This document shows positions 43,534 through 52,717 of a stretch of DNA of 64,000 nucleotides, piece after piece; the stretch's first letter is position 1, and every line of letters begins with the position of its first letter. This stretch comes from Clostridium felsineum DSM 794. GTDB lineage: Bacteria; Bacillota; Clostridia; Clostridiales; Clostridiaceae. The stretch is from NCBI RefSeq assembly GCF_002006355.2, contig NZ_CP096981.1:273218-337217 (forward strand), in the 5' to 3' direction. The translations under genes were made by a program, and so were the position numbers. The notes under the pieces are model-generated. The model was not told the origin of the DNA and did not search any database. It saw nothing but the letters and a program-made list of their open reading frames with translations.

Positions 43534-44211
43534 ATGGAGCATTACATGATTATATTATATAGATCAGTTATTTCTTATTTTGTTTTACTCCTATTTACAA
43601 GAATTATGGGTAAAAAACAGCTTTCACAGCTTACATATTTTGACTATATAGTAGGAATAACAGTAGGCTCCATTGCAGCAGCAGCTTCCGTAGATAGACA
43701 TATAGATGTTTTTGAAAGCTGTTTTTCTATTGTGGTCTGGAGTACTCTTACTCTTATAATATCAATAGTAACCTTAAAGAGTATTAAACTCAGATTATGG
43801 ATAGATAGTGAACCACTATTAATTATAGATAAAGGTAAGGTTATTTATAAAAACATGAAAAAGGCTAAGTATAATATGGGAGATTTACTAATGCAGCTTA
43901 GAAATAAGGATGTTTTTTATATTAAAGATGTGGAAGTTGCTGTGCTTGAGCCAGACGGAAAGCTTAGTGTTTTAAAGAAGGCTGAGAAGGAAACGGCAAC
44001 CTGTGAGGACTTAGGAATAAAAAAGCCTAAGGCCGGCATGATGGAAGAGATTATTTTGGATGGGAATATATTAGTTAATCATTTAAAAAGGGTTAATAAG
44101 GATAAGGCTTGGGTTTTTAAAAAGTTAAAAGAAAGGAACATTAAAGACATTAAAAATGTAGTTTTTTTAGGTTTAATGCCAGATAACGAAATATATATTG
44201 TTACCAAATAG
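43534..44211 (+). CDS. DUF421 (YetF-type) membrane protein
   Basis: 225 residues. Three N-terminal helices (about 5-25, 38-55, 62-82) with the family stretch MGKKQLSQLTYFDYIVGITVG, then a cytoplasmic beta/alpha region with PLLIIDKGKV and LMQLRNKDVF. YetF/YcaP family function is unknown; some members sit with spore proteins. A GTG 9 nt upstream lies inside the ribosome site, so ATG 43534 is preferred. Confidence 0.86.
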   Translation: MEHYMIILYRSVISYFVLLLFTRIMGKKQLSQLTYFDYIVGITVGSIAAAASVDRHIDVFESCFSIVVWSTLTLIISIVTLKSIKLRLWIDSEPLLIIDKGKVIYKNMKKAKYNMGDLLMQLRNKDVFYIKDVEVAVLEPDGKLSVLKKAEKETATCEDLGIKKPKAGMMEEIILDGNILVNHLKRVNKDKAWVFKKLKERNIKDIKNVVFLGLMPDNEIYIVTK

Positions 44212-44250
44212 AGGAGAAACCTGACTCAGATTATGAGTTCAGGCTCTTTC
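44212..44250. terminator. hairpin between convergent genes
   Basis: CCTGACTCA against TGAGTTCAGG (one bulge) then CTCTTTC; it covers the DUF421 and HypF-like 3' ends. Confidence 0.6.
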
Positions 44251-45010
44251 TTATAAATTCATTTTTACTTTTTATATAAAAACTTGAATCAAAACAAACC
44301 TCAAAATTGCTATTTTTAAGGCCTTCATAGATGCTTTTAAGTAAATGTTGATTTTCAAATATATGACCGCTTAGGATTACATTATTTACATTATTAATTT
44401 TTGACAATATAAGTGACATAGTTAAGGTTATATGAGAAATTGTATTATGAAATTTAGCTGAAATTATACTTTTTTCAATATTACTATTTATGTCCCTTAA
44501 TACTCCATTTATAATGCTTTTAAGTTCTATTATAAACATATTATTTTCATTCTTTATTTTGTATTTATAATAATTTTGTACATTTTTAGCGGCTATATTT
44601 TCTAAAAGCTCAGAAGCCTTGCCCTCTCGACCTTGGTTATATACTAATTTAAGTAAGGCTGAAACACAGTTGAAGAGTCCTTCTAAGCTTGAGGATTTAT
44701 AGCAGTTTAGGTTTTTATTTAAACCAGCTTTAACAACACCCATGTTATCTATAAATTTATCTGGATTGCATTTAAAAAAGTTAAGATAGCTTATAGCACA
44801 TCTAAAAGGTTCTTTTATAGCTTTATCATAGCCTTGAAGAGTTACATATTGGAAATGAGCTGCTCTTTTAAAATCATTTTTTGTGCCAATAAAAAACTCT
44901 CCTCCCCAAAGGTTTTTATCAGAGCCTAAAGTCATGTCATCGTATACAATTATAATTGATTTTGAAGGATAATGATTAATTGAAAGTTTAGAATTATGAC
45001 TAGTTGCCAT
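44231..45010 (-). CDS. HypF C-terminal-like (Kae1-type) fragment protein
   Basis: 259 residues. NLWGGEFFIGTKNDFKRAA and GYDKAIKEPFRCAISYL closely follow the C-terminal carbamoyltransferase part of HypF, and VILSGHIFENQHLL matches its Kae1-type GGVFQN segment. The acylphosphatase, zinc-finger and YrdC domains of full HypF (about 750 residues) are absent, as is the usual final NDGGIALGQ. It cannot be a full NiFe-hydrogenase maturase. It may be a relic or an ASKHA-fold protein adapted to another job. It overlaps the upstream gene by 11 nt and is coupled to it. Confidence 0.72.
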   Translation of the reverse strand: MATSHNSKLSINHYPSKSIIIVYDDMTLGSDKNLWGGEFFIGTKNDFKRAAHFQYVTLQGYDKAIKEPFRCAISYLNFFKCNPDKFIDNMGVVKAGLNKNLNCYKSSSLEGLFNCVSALLKLVYNQGREGKASELLENIAAKNVQNYYKYKIKNENNMFIIELKSIINGVLRDINSNIEKSIISAKFHNTISHITLTMSLILSKINNVNNVILSGHIFENQHLLKSIYEGLKNSNFEVCFDSSFYIKSKNEFIRKSLNS

Positions 45011-45260
45011 TTAGTTCACCTTCTAACCTTCGCATTATAACAGTTTGATCGGGTAAATCATCTATTTCAACATTTATTTTTACGTTATCTAAAATTAAAT
45101 CTGGATTGTTTATTTTTAAATAGTCTGTTAGATTTATTGAATTGATATCACATTTAGAGTTTACGGTAACCGTAAGTTCACTTATTTTAGATATATTTTT
45201 CTTTTCACAGCATTCGCATAGGCAGTAGGATATTTTACTTAATAATGTGGTGTCGGCCAT
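45000..45260 (-). CDS. small HypA-like protein
   Basis: 86 residues. The first half (LLSKISYCLCECCEKKNISKISELTVTV) faintly resembles HypA, the nickel chaperone, but the CxxC zinc finger of HypA is missing; the cysteines present (CLCECC) are N-terminal. A strong AGGAGGTG site. Coupled to the HypF-like gene, which supports a hydrogenase-maturation origin. Identification is weak; a novel pair is equally possible. Confidence 0.5.
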   Translation of the reverse strand: MADTTLLSKISYCLCECCEKKNISKISELTVTVNSKCDINSINLTDYLKINNPDLILDNVKINVEIDDLPDQTVIMRRLEGELNGN

Positions 45261-45326
45261 TTATATCACCTCCTAATATATAAATCTATTCTTTAAAGAG
45301 GGAAAAAATACACCATTTTAACATTA

Positions 45327-46724
45327 TTAAATAGTCATACCAACAATTAAATAAGAAATTATAGTAAGTAGTACGCCTAAAATTAGGTAAGGAAAAGAAC
45401 TGGTTAGATGATCTCCATAGGATATATCAGCCATTTGTGCAGCTAGTGGTGAAATAACATCGCTAACAGCACCACCGGAGAAAACGGTGCCAACCATAAG
45501 GGGGATAGAAATACTTAAATCAAGTGAAAAGTTTATAGCTAAAGGCATCATAAGTGCCCAAGTAGCCCAAGAAGAACCCATTGCATAAGCAATTACAGCG
45601 CTTATTGTAAAAAGCATAGAAGGTATTAAGAGTTTTGGTATGCTTTTTATAAAGGGACTATCTATTAAATTATTTATACCTAAAGCCTGAGTAATAGCCG
45701 TTAATGCCCAGCTTAAAGCTAAAATCATAACGAGGGAGAGAACCTTTTCACCACCTTTTATAATATGAGCTTCTATTTCTGCGACACTAATGTGCTCAAA
45801 TAAATAGTAAAGACTAGTTAAAAACAAGGTTAGAATAACACCAGAAAAGATAGAAACATTAAATTTAGCATAGGTTAAAGCGTTAATAAAGCCTGAAGCG
45901 TAGTCCTTACCAGTCCACCAAAAAAAGAAAATAGTACTTGAAAGCAGCAAAACAATGGGGACAATAAGGTTTTTGCTGTTCTTAGGGTATTCATCGATAT
46001 TTTTATTGGATAGACTTTCCTTTTCAAGGTGGCCTTTTGTAAGTTTTGAACCTTCTTCCCTGGGTTTCCCTATTCTTATTTTTCCAAAGCCAATGCCAAA
46101 TAAGCTTATTAATATACCAAGAATTAACATAATCCAAGGAAAGAAGTTCCATAATATACTTTTTACCAGTATAGTATAGGCCTTTTCATATATGTGCCTA
46201 TGTTTTATATTATTTGTAACTAGAGTAACCATATAGCCAAGGTAAGAAGTAGCAATAGGTATAAGCAAAATCAATTGAGTGCTTGTAACAGAAAGTATAA
46301 AAGCTAGCTTTTCCCTTGAGCCATTAAGCTTTTTTAGGGAAGGAGTTAAAACAGTTCCTACAGCAATCGTATGAAAAGAACTGTGAAAGAAGGTTATTAT
46401 GCTTAGAAGCCATGCCCACATAAAAACGTCCTTTTCGCTTTTTACCCATTTACTTATAGCAGCACTAAAGCCGGAAATTCCGCCTGCCATCTGAATTAGT
46501 TCAGCTAGAGAACCGAAGCCGATAAAGAAGGATAGTGTATAGGCGCTGTCTTTGTTAGCTACAGCCTTCATAGTATATTCTCCAATAGATATAATTCCGT
46601 TAATTAGACCGTTATGCATAAGAGCACCCACTAAAACTCCAACAAATAAAGATATGATTAATTTTCTGGTTTTAAAGGTAAAAATTATAGTTACAAAAGC
46701 AGGAATTAATGATAGAAAGCTCAA
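45327..46724 (-). CDS. NhaC-family Na+/H+ antiporter
   Basis: 465 residues, about eleven transmembrane helices, with NhaC-type stretches: GFGSLAELIQMAGGISGF, SSWATWALMMPLAINFSL and FSGGAVSDVISPLAAQ. Exchanges sodium (or an amino-acid pair, as some NhaC members do) for protons at the membrane. The loop around 225-250 is charged and may be regulatory. TTG start with GGGGAGGA 9 nt upstream. No linked genes. Confidence 0.86.
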   Translation of the reverse strand: MSFLSLIPAFVTIIFTFKTRKLIISLFVGVLVGALMHNGLINGIISIGEYTMKAVANKDSAYTLSFFIGFGSLAELIQMAGGISGFSAAISKWVKSEKDVFMWAWLLSIITFFHSSFHTIAVGTVLTPSLKKLNGSREKLAFILSVTSTQLILLIPIATSYLGYMVTLVTNNIKHRHIYEKAYTILVKSILWNFFPWIMLILGILISLFGIGFGKIRIGKPREEGSKLTKGHLEKESLSNKNIDEYPKNSKNLIVPIVLLLSSTIFFFWWTGKDYASGFINALTYAKFNVSIFSGVILTLFLTSLYYLFEHISVAEIEAHIIKGGEKVLSLVMILALSWALTAITQALGINNLIDSPFIKSIPKLLIPSMLFTISAVIAYAMGSSWATWALMMPLAINFSLDLSISIPLMVGTVFSGGAVSDVISPLAAQMADISYGDHLTSSFPYLILGVLLTIISYLIVGMTI

Positions 46725-47196
46725 GGTAGCAATCCTCCCCCTAAATTATATAGTTAAAATTAGTATGCCTAGATACTGTTTCATATATGTATAGTAAGAA
46801 GTACCATTTATACTGATGTGCAAGTGTTAAAAGGTGGAAGGATTAATTATGAGGTTGTATAAACAAGTATAATGTCTATATTTATGAATTTTATATAAAT
46901 ATAGACGCAAAATAACATTGTAAAAAATATTATTTACATAGTATAATTCTTTATATATAATACTTGTAAATAAAATGTTTTTAAGTTTTAAAAGGTTAAA
47001 GAAATTAATTTGCATATCATTCTGCAAAATATTGTTAACGTTCACAATAGTTGGGCTAAATATATGCGCAAATTAATTCCACAAGGTATAAGCTTCAAAT
47101 TATTAATTAAGTTAAATCTTTGGGAAGACAAGGAGAAATCATAAATGCTCTAGCTTTCCTAAAATAAAAAACTATATGAAAAGGAGAATAAAGAAA
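46725..47196. other. divergent intergenic region before the metalloprotease
   Basis: About 470 nt. A perfect 12-bp inverted repeat (GTCTATATTTAT at 46874-46885 against 46895-46906) is the only strong structure. A 72-codon minus-strand frame (46827-47045) has no ribosome site and is not accepted. Confidence 0.55.
46874..46906. promoter_or_regulatory. perfect 12-bp AT-rich inverted repeat
   Basis: Arms 46874-46885 and 46895-46906 with a 9-nt spacer, about 290 nt before the metalloprotease. Operator or weak terminator; cannot be decided. Confidence 0.4.
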
Positions 47197-49854
47197 ATGA
47201 AAGGAAAAACACAAGAAAAATCTAAGAGAAGTTTGCCTAAAATAGGAGCGTGCACATTAGCTTTAACTGTTGGTTTTAGTAATATTTCTTTTATGACACA
47301 GACCGCTTTTGCTAAAAGTTTAAAAACAAATACTAAAACAGCAGTTTCTAAAAAGAAGCCAGTAAAACCAACTAATCCACAGAGCAGTAACTACGTAGCT
47401 CGTGGAGTGCACAATGATGCAAACGTTATTTCAAGTGCCAATGCCCATACTTATGAGTCAGAGCATTTTCAATTTTTATGGGGTAATGGTGGAAATAGTT
47501 CTAAGGTTACTCAAGCCTTTTTAGAAGGAAATGCAAAGATTTTAGAAAGCTGCTGGAATGTATATATCAATAATCTTAAGATGATAGAACCAGCACACTC
47601 CGTCAATGACAGCAGTAAAAATGATAAAAATTATAAGGTGAATGTTGTTATTTTAGGAACAGGTTTACCACAATATGAAAGTGGTTGGGCTTTTTCTGGC
47701 CTTGATAGTGAGGGCTTTCCATACTTAATGTGTGATGTAGGTGCCATGGATCCAAGTCCTACAGTTGGATTAACTGTGCCACATGAATTTGGACATGTTA
47801 TTAACTTTGCTCAAGGTGGCAACAGCTGGGGTGGAAATGATTATCTTAGTCCATGGTATGAAGCTATTGGAGATTGGTTTAGAGAAGAATATGTAACTAG
47901 TGATCTTTATAAACAAGAAACGGGAGTAGGCGATACTACCTTCCTTTCACCATTATTTTTGCGTTCAACTCAATTAACACTTGTAAATGGACGCTGCTAC
48001 TATGAAGGATGGCCAATATTCACATATCTTGAAGAAAACCCAGACAATCTTCCAGGCTATGGAGCAGGCTTTATGGCTAAATTGTTAAAATCAGGAGATG
48101 CTAATAATCCTAATGAAACACTATATCAGTTGATTCAAAGGGTAAATCCAAGTGTACCAATTTCGGTAACTATGTCACACTTTGCTAGTAGAATGGCAAC
48201 CTTTGATATGAAAAATAAAGCACGCTATAAAAAGAGCTTTAATGACATGTTAGCGAATGGAACTTTGTATTGGCAGCAATTTTATGTTACACCAAACAAG
48301 GTTAATGACAACACTTATGCAGTACCACAGGAAAGAGCACCACAAGCTTATGGATATAACATTGTGCCTTTAAAGGCTGACTTTAGCGGAAACGCTTCTA
48401 CTACTACAGTTAATGTACAGTTAAACAACACTACAGCTGCCGGCCAATCCAATTTAACAGCTTATATTGTGGCAGAAGATGCAAATGGTAATACAAGATA
48501 TAGTAGTTCTTTTGGAACTGGACAATCTATGCAGATGAGTGTTTCAAAGGGTGATAAGGTTTATTTATCAGTATCAGCTACTCCATCACTTGAGGTTGAA
48601 AGTAAAACTCAAATTGGTTTACCTTCTTTTCAAGAAAGATTTTCTGAAAAGAATATGGCATATGAAGAAAAACCACAGTATCCTTACCAAATTACTTTGC
48701 AAAACGCAGAGCCACAAAACCGCACAGCAGATGTAAATTCAAATGTATCAGGACATGTTCAACAAAATGGAGGCGGTTTTGTTGCAGATTCAGCTAATGT
48801 AGATTCTTCTGTTTATGTTGCTAAAAACGCTAAGGTTTTAGACAGCGCTCAGGTTACAGGAAATGCAAGAATTGAAGGTTCAGCAGTTATCAGTGGTAAT
48901 GCCAATATCAGTGGTTCTGCTGATATTAAAGATAATGCTTGGATTAAGGGAGATGCACGTATTAGTGGAAATGCAGTTGTAGATGGATATGCTGTAGTAG
49001 ATGGAGAAGCACAAGTAAGGGACAGTGCTCATATTGGCGATAGAGCAATTGTTGCAGAAAACGCACAAGTTTTTGGAAACGCCAGTGTAATTGAAAGCGC
49101 TCAGGTTCAAGGTTTCAATTATGTAAGTGATCATGCTATAGTAAAAGGATTATCACTTTTATTAGGTGGTTCTTATGATGGTAGTCATAGCAATATTAAA
49201 GGAACAGCTGTTACCTATGGTGATTTCTTTAATGACTATAACTATACTATAACTAATGGTGATTTTTCAGGTTATGAATGTCTCAATAATTCAATTGAAA
49301 GTTATCATGATGGCTATGCTGTTTCAGATGGTAAAGGCGGATATACTTCAGCTAAACACGCTTTTGATGGCGGCGATACGCCTACTCCAACACCTACGCC
49401 TACACCAGTTAAAAGCAGCAATATAGCTTTAAGTGCAACTGCATCTGCTAGTGTTAATTCACCAGAAGATTTAGGGGGAGTGACTAAATTAAATGATGGA
49501 TATGATCCAACTAGTTCAGGAGATGAGTCTCATGGTTTATGGCATAACTGGCATGGAGATCAGGCTGGTCAGGCATGGGTTGAATACGACTGGAATACTG
49601 CAAAAACCTTAACAGGAATGGATGCTTATTATTTTAAAGATGGAAATGGAAACTTTGCACCACAAACAGTTTCTATTCAGGTTAAGGATAGCAAGGGTAA
49701 TTGGGTATCAGTTTCAGGAAATGGACTTGGAGTTGATTTAAACAAATATAACACAACAACTTTTAATCCGGTTAAGACCACAGCAATTAGAATGTATATA
49801 ACACCTAAAACTCTTGGATGTGGTGTTATTGAGTGGAAGGTATATGGATATTAA
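47197..49854 (+). CDS. secreted zinc metalloprotease with beta-helix stalk and CBM32-like domain
   Basis: About 885 residues. Signal peptide (about 1-40, ending TAFA), metalloprotease domain (about 70-480) with zinc motif HEFGH (196-200) and a likely third ligand Glu in WYEAIGDWF (about 226), and a beta-sandwich. A left-handed beta-helix of hexapeptide-type repeats follows (about 540-660; V(A/S)xNAxVxxSAxVxGNA). Then come a Thr-Pro linker (TPTPTPTPT, near 735) and a C-terminal F5/8 type C (CBM32-like) domain (about 745-885). An ATG at 47176 is in frame, but AAAGGAGAA lies between it and the ATG at 47197. It probably attacks glycoproteins or plant wall proteins outside the cell. The combination is rare to my knowledge. 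Confidence 0.85.
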   Translation: MKGKTQEKSKRSLPKIGACTLALTVGFSNISFMTQTAFAKSLKTNTKTAVSKKKPVKPTNPQSSNYVARGVHNDANVISSANAHTYESEHFQFLWGNGGNSSKVTQAFLEGNAKILESCWNVYINNLKMIEPAHSVNDSSKNDKNYKVNVVILGTGLPQYESGWAFSGLDSEGFPYLMCDVGAMDPSPTVGLTVPHEFGHVINFAQGGNSWGGNDYLSPWYEAIGDWFREEYVTSDLYKQETGVGDTTFLSPLFLRSTQLTLVNGRCYYEGWPIFTYLEENPDNLPGYGAGFMAKLLKSGDANNPNETLYQLIQRVNPSVPISVTMSHFASRMATFDMKNKARYKKSFNDMLANGTLYWQQFYVTPNKVNDNTYAVPQERAPQAYGYNIVPLKADFSGNASTTTVNVQLNNTTAAGQSNLTAYIVAEDANGNTRYSSSFGTGQSMQMSVSKGDKVYLSVSATPSLEVESKTQIGLPSFQERFSEKNMAYEEKPQYPYQITLQNAEPQNRTADVNSNVSGHVQQNGGGFVADSANVDSSVYVAKNAKVLDSAQVTGNARIEGSAVISGNANISGSADIKDNAWIKGDARISGNAVVDGYAVVDGEAQVRDSAHIGDRAIVAENAQVFGNASVIESAQVQGFNYVSDHAIVKGLSLLLGGSYDGSHSNIKGTAVTYGDFFNDYNYTITNGDFSGYECLNNSIESYHDGYAVSDGKGGYTSAKHAFDGGDTPTPTPTPTPVKSSNIALSATASASVNSPEDLGGVTKLNDGYDPTSSGDESHGLWHNWHGDQAGQAWVEYDWNTAKTLTGMDAYYFKDGNGNFAPQTVSIQVKDSKGNWVSVSGNGLGVDLNKYNTTTFNPVKTTAIRMYITPKTLGCGVIEWKVYGY

Positions 49855-49916
49855 AAAATAAGAAAATTATAACCATATATGATTAGGAGTGCAAGGCACC
49901 TTATCTTATTAAAAAG

Positions 49917-49954
49917 AGCTTATTCATGATTTATTAAAAGCATGAATAAGCTTT
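49917..49954. terminator. bidirectional terminator
   Basis: A perfect 12-bp stem AGCTTATTCATG against 49941-49952, then T3AA, between the convergent metalloprotease and GH5 genes. Confidence 0.8.
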
Positions 49955-49988
49955 AATATATGTTAGGGTTAAAAGGTTAATGGATTAT

Positions 49989-52037
49989 TTATTGCTGCAC
50001 TGCACAATTTGAGCCATTTAAAGTAAAGGTTGTCGGAGAAAGCAGACTTCCAGTATAGTTTATATTAAAACCAAAGCTCGCGGTTCCACCATTTGCAGGG
50101 ATAGTTTTATTCCAGTCAACATTTTTTACTGTTACCGTAGAACCATTAGATGTAAAATCACCATTCCAAGAACCAGATATAGTTTGACCTATTGGTAACT
50201 CCCAAGATAGTTGCCAACCTTCTATAGGTGTTGATCCATTGTTAGTTATTGTAACATTAATAGTGGCACCAAGCTTCCAATCACTGGCTATAGTGTATTT
50301 TACAGAAACAGGAGCTTGAGGCTCTGAAACAATAGTATAAGTAGCAGCTGCAATATCTGAAGCAGTCATTCCAGCTTTAACAGCATAAGCTTTTATGGTT
50401 GTATTTTTAGAAACTGTAAGAGGTGAGCTATAAACAGCAGAATTTGTAGTTGGATCACTTCCATCTGTAGTATAGTAAATAGTTGCTCCGTCAGTTGTAC
50501 TCTTAAGTGCTACAGTTTGTGTAGAATTATATTTACCTGATGTTACGCTGAATATAGGGGCTGCTGCCTTTGAAATATTATCTCCTGATTGAGTGGTTAT
50601 ACTTAGTGCTTTACTTGGATCTGAAATATTTCCAGCAGCATCCTTAGCTTTTACAGTGAAATTGTAGTTAGTATTTGGAGTTAACCCAGTTACAGTATAG
50701 CTTGGAGAGATACTTGAACCTACTAGAGTGGAACCATTATATATATCGTAACCTGTTACACCAACATTATCAGTTGAAGCTGTCCAAGAAAGGCTAACAG
50801 AATTTGAAGTGCTTGCAGTACAAGCTAAATCCGTTGGTGCTGTTGGAGCTTCTGTATCTATATTTGGACTTGTACCATTTTTAGCAGACATTTTATTAGA
50901 CATAGCTTTATAGTAATCAAGTATACTGTCTCCATGCATAATGGTAAAATCGTCTAATCTTCTATAGTTGTAATTCCAAAACATAGCGCCTGCTGCATCT
51001 AATTCATCTACTTTACCAAAGGTAGCTTTCCAGTAGTCGTCCTTATTGTTATGGCTGTTGAACTCCTCCATTACAAAAGGTTTTTTTACTACCTTGTGAG
51101 AATCATTAATCCAAGAAGTCATTAAGTTTTCTGTTTGTGCTGGTGTTAAGTTTGCCCAGCTTTCATCAGGATATGGATGTGCAGTACAGAAATCCATGTA
51201 AGGTGACTGTTGAATATAAACGAAAGGATTTCCTTCATCTCCACCAAAGTTATACTTTGTTCCATGACCTTCTAAGCCAGCATCTACCATGTGATTTGAA
51301 TCTAGTGATTTTATATAAGAACCCATTTCATCTACCCAAGTTCTTAAGGCTTTTCCAGTAACATTTTCATTGTTTGTAGTGTCTTCATATCTTGGTTCAT
51401 TCATAAGTTCCCAAGAAAATATAGTAGGATCATCCCTATAAGCTACGCCTGTATAATGATTTATTCTATTTATAAAATGTTTTGCATAGTCTTTGTAATC
51501 TGCTCTACAATTTGAATTTGTAAAGAACTGAGTTTTAGAGCCGCTAAGACCCTCCCACGAAAGTTTTTTATTTATGCCACCATAGGCATCCCAGTAGTTT
51601 TCAAGGCAGATTATTACCTTCATGCCGTGTTCTTTAGCAGATTTCATTATATAGTCAAACTCCATAAACTCTGCTTCGTTATAAACTCCTTTAGCGGTTT
51701 CAAAACCATGCCAACTTTCATTTGAAAAGCCCCAAGTCCTTAAAACCTTAACTCCATCTTGCTCCATTTGGCTCATAAGACTATCAATTTCAGCTTTATT
51801 CATATAGTTGTTTTCTATTCTGTTTGCGTCTAAATTAGAGGAATCTCCATCGCCATAAGTAAATAGATCATAAGCATTGGCCCCTGTAAAATAGAAAGGA
51901 TGTCCATCAACGGAAAATTTTGTACCTACTGCTTTTATAAAATTATTATTATCAGCAGCTTTAATGTTTGTTCCTAAATTAATACTTAGAGACATTAGTA
52001 GTGCAACACTACCTGCAATAATTTTTGTTGATTTCAA
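49989..52037 (-). CDS. secreted GH5 beta-mannanase with FN3, CHB_HEX_C and CBM2 modules
   Basis: 682 residues. Signal peptide (1-28, IKA), GH5 catalytic domain (about 32-390) of the subfamily 7 (mannan endo-1,4-beta-mannosidase) type: acid/base Glu214 in ELMNEPR, nucleophile Glu325 in VMEEFN, ENYWDAYGG loop. Then an FN3 module (about 398-485), a chitobiase C-terminal-like module (about 492-570; IYYTTDGSDPT) and a C-terminal CBM2 (about 575-682; WQLSWELPIGQTISGSWNG) that binds cellulose or xylan. It cuts beta-mannans of plant walls outside the cell. An AATGTTATAACATT operator lies 150 nt upstream, as before the PTS operon. An endoglucanase activity cannot be excluded. Confidence 0.88.
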   Translation of the reverse strand: MKSTKIIAGSVALLMSLSINLGTNIKAADNNNFIKAVGTKFSVDGHPFYFTGANAYDLFTYGDGDSSNLDANRIENNYMNKAEIDSLMSQMEQDGVKVLRTWGFSNESWHGFETAKGVYNEAEFMEFDYIMKSAKEHGMKVIICLENYWDAYGGINKKLSWEGLSGSKTQFFTNSNCRADYKDYAKHFINRINHYTGVAYRDDPTIFSWELMNEPRYEDTTNNENVTGKALRTWVDEMGSYIKSLDSNHMVDAGLEGHGTKYNFGGDEGNPFVYIQQSPYMDFCTAHPYPDESWANLTPAQTENLMTSWINDSHKVVKKPFVMEEFNSHNNKDDYWKATFGKVDELDAAGAMFWNYNYRRLDDFTIMHGDSILDYYKAMSNKMSAKNGTSPNIDTEAPTAPTDLACTASTSNSVSLSWTASTDNVGVTGYDIYNGSTLVGSSISPSYTVTGLTPNTNYNFTVKAKDAAGNISDPSKALSITTQSGDNISKAAAPIFSVTSGKYNSTQTVALKSTTDGATIYYTTDGSDPTTNSAVYSSPLTVSKNTTIKAYAVKAGMTASDIAAATYTIVSEPQAPVSVKYTIASDWKLGATINVTITNNGSTPIEGWQLSWELPIGQTISGSWNGDFTSNGSTVTVKNVDWNKTIPANGGTASFGFNINYTGSLLSPTTFTLNGSNCAVQQ

Positions 52038-52185
52038 TTTTTACACCTACCCTTTAATTTTAATTAAGTGATTTACAACAGGTTATAAAATATCAATGAG
52101 TTAGGGCGGTACCTTTTTGTCTTTACGTAAACCCAAGTTTTTCACTTAAAGTCTTTTGAGAATTGTAATATCGTGATGATGTTAC

Positions 52186-52199
52186 AATGTTATAACATT
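52186..52199. promoter_or_regulatory. GTTATAAC palindrome before the GH5 gene
   Basis: Perfect AATGTTATAACATT, 14 bp, identical to the core of the two PTS operators. Confidence 0.75.
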
Positions 52200-52495
52200 T
52201 AGTGGCATAAACAATGTAATTATTTACATCCAAATGCCAAAATTGACTTGATGAAAAATAACACATTATAATTATAGCTTAATGTAAATACACTTCATTA
52301 CACAATTATATCAAAGATTGTCAATCTGGCAAATTTCTCTAAAAGCACATATTGCTAATTTTTGGACAATTAAATACTATGGTTAAGCTATATTTAGGTT
52401 TTTCGTTAATGTAAAGCTTTTTATCGCTAAATTACAATTTTTTTGTACAAATATAGTATATACAATCCTATATTTGTTGAAATTATATTTTATAA

Positions 52496-52531
52496 AAAGA
52501 CATGCACATCAATTTTAATGTGCATGTCTTT
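52496..52531 (-). terminator. terminator of the DHA2 exporter operon
   Basis: A perfect 14-bp stem AAAGACATGCACAT against 52518-52531. Confidence 0.88.
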
Positions 52532-52535
52532 AAGG

Positions 52536-52712
52536 TTATACTTTACAATTATAATAAAGAAGGTTACCAGTAAGAGCTATTATTAGAACGCCTATATAGA
52601 AAAAGGAAAGAGGATCTTTAGTAATTACAAATCGTTTAATAGTTACAGAAAGAAGGAAGAACACAATAATACAGGTTAAAAGTGTACCAACGAAACGATT
52701 GTCTTTAAACAT
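52536..52712 (-). CDS. small two-helix membrane protein linked to a DHA2 exporter
   Basis: About 58 residues with two hydrophobic helices (7-25 and 33-54). ATG at 52712 has GGGGTGA 6 nt upstream; an earlier in-frame ATG overlaps the exporter stop. Last gene of the TetR-DHA2 unit. It might modulate the exporter; no family known. Confidence 0.6.
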   Translation of the reverse strand: MFKDNRFVGTLLTCIIVFFLLSVTIKRFVITKDPLSFFYIGVLIIALTGNLLYYNCKV

Positions 52713-52717
52713 AAAAA

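Larger units (their letters stand above)
52038..52535. other. upstream region of the mannanase gene
   Basis: About 500 nt: the GH5 leader and promoter, one GTTATAAC palindrome (52186-52199) and the terminator of the exporter operon at the right end. No coding frame. Confidence 0.6.

Noticed and set aside
46827..47045. 72-codon minus-strand frame before the metalloprotease
   Set aside because: No ribosome site and low-complexity translation; it overlaps the probable promoter of the plus-strand gene.
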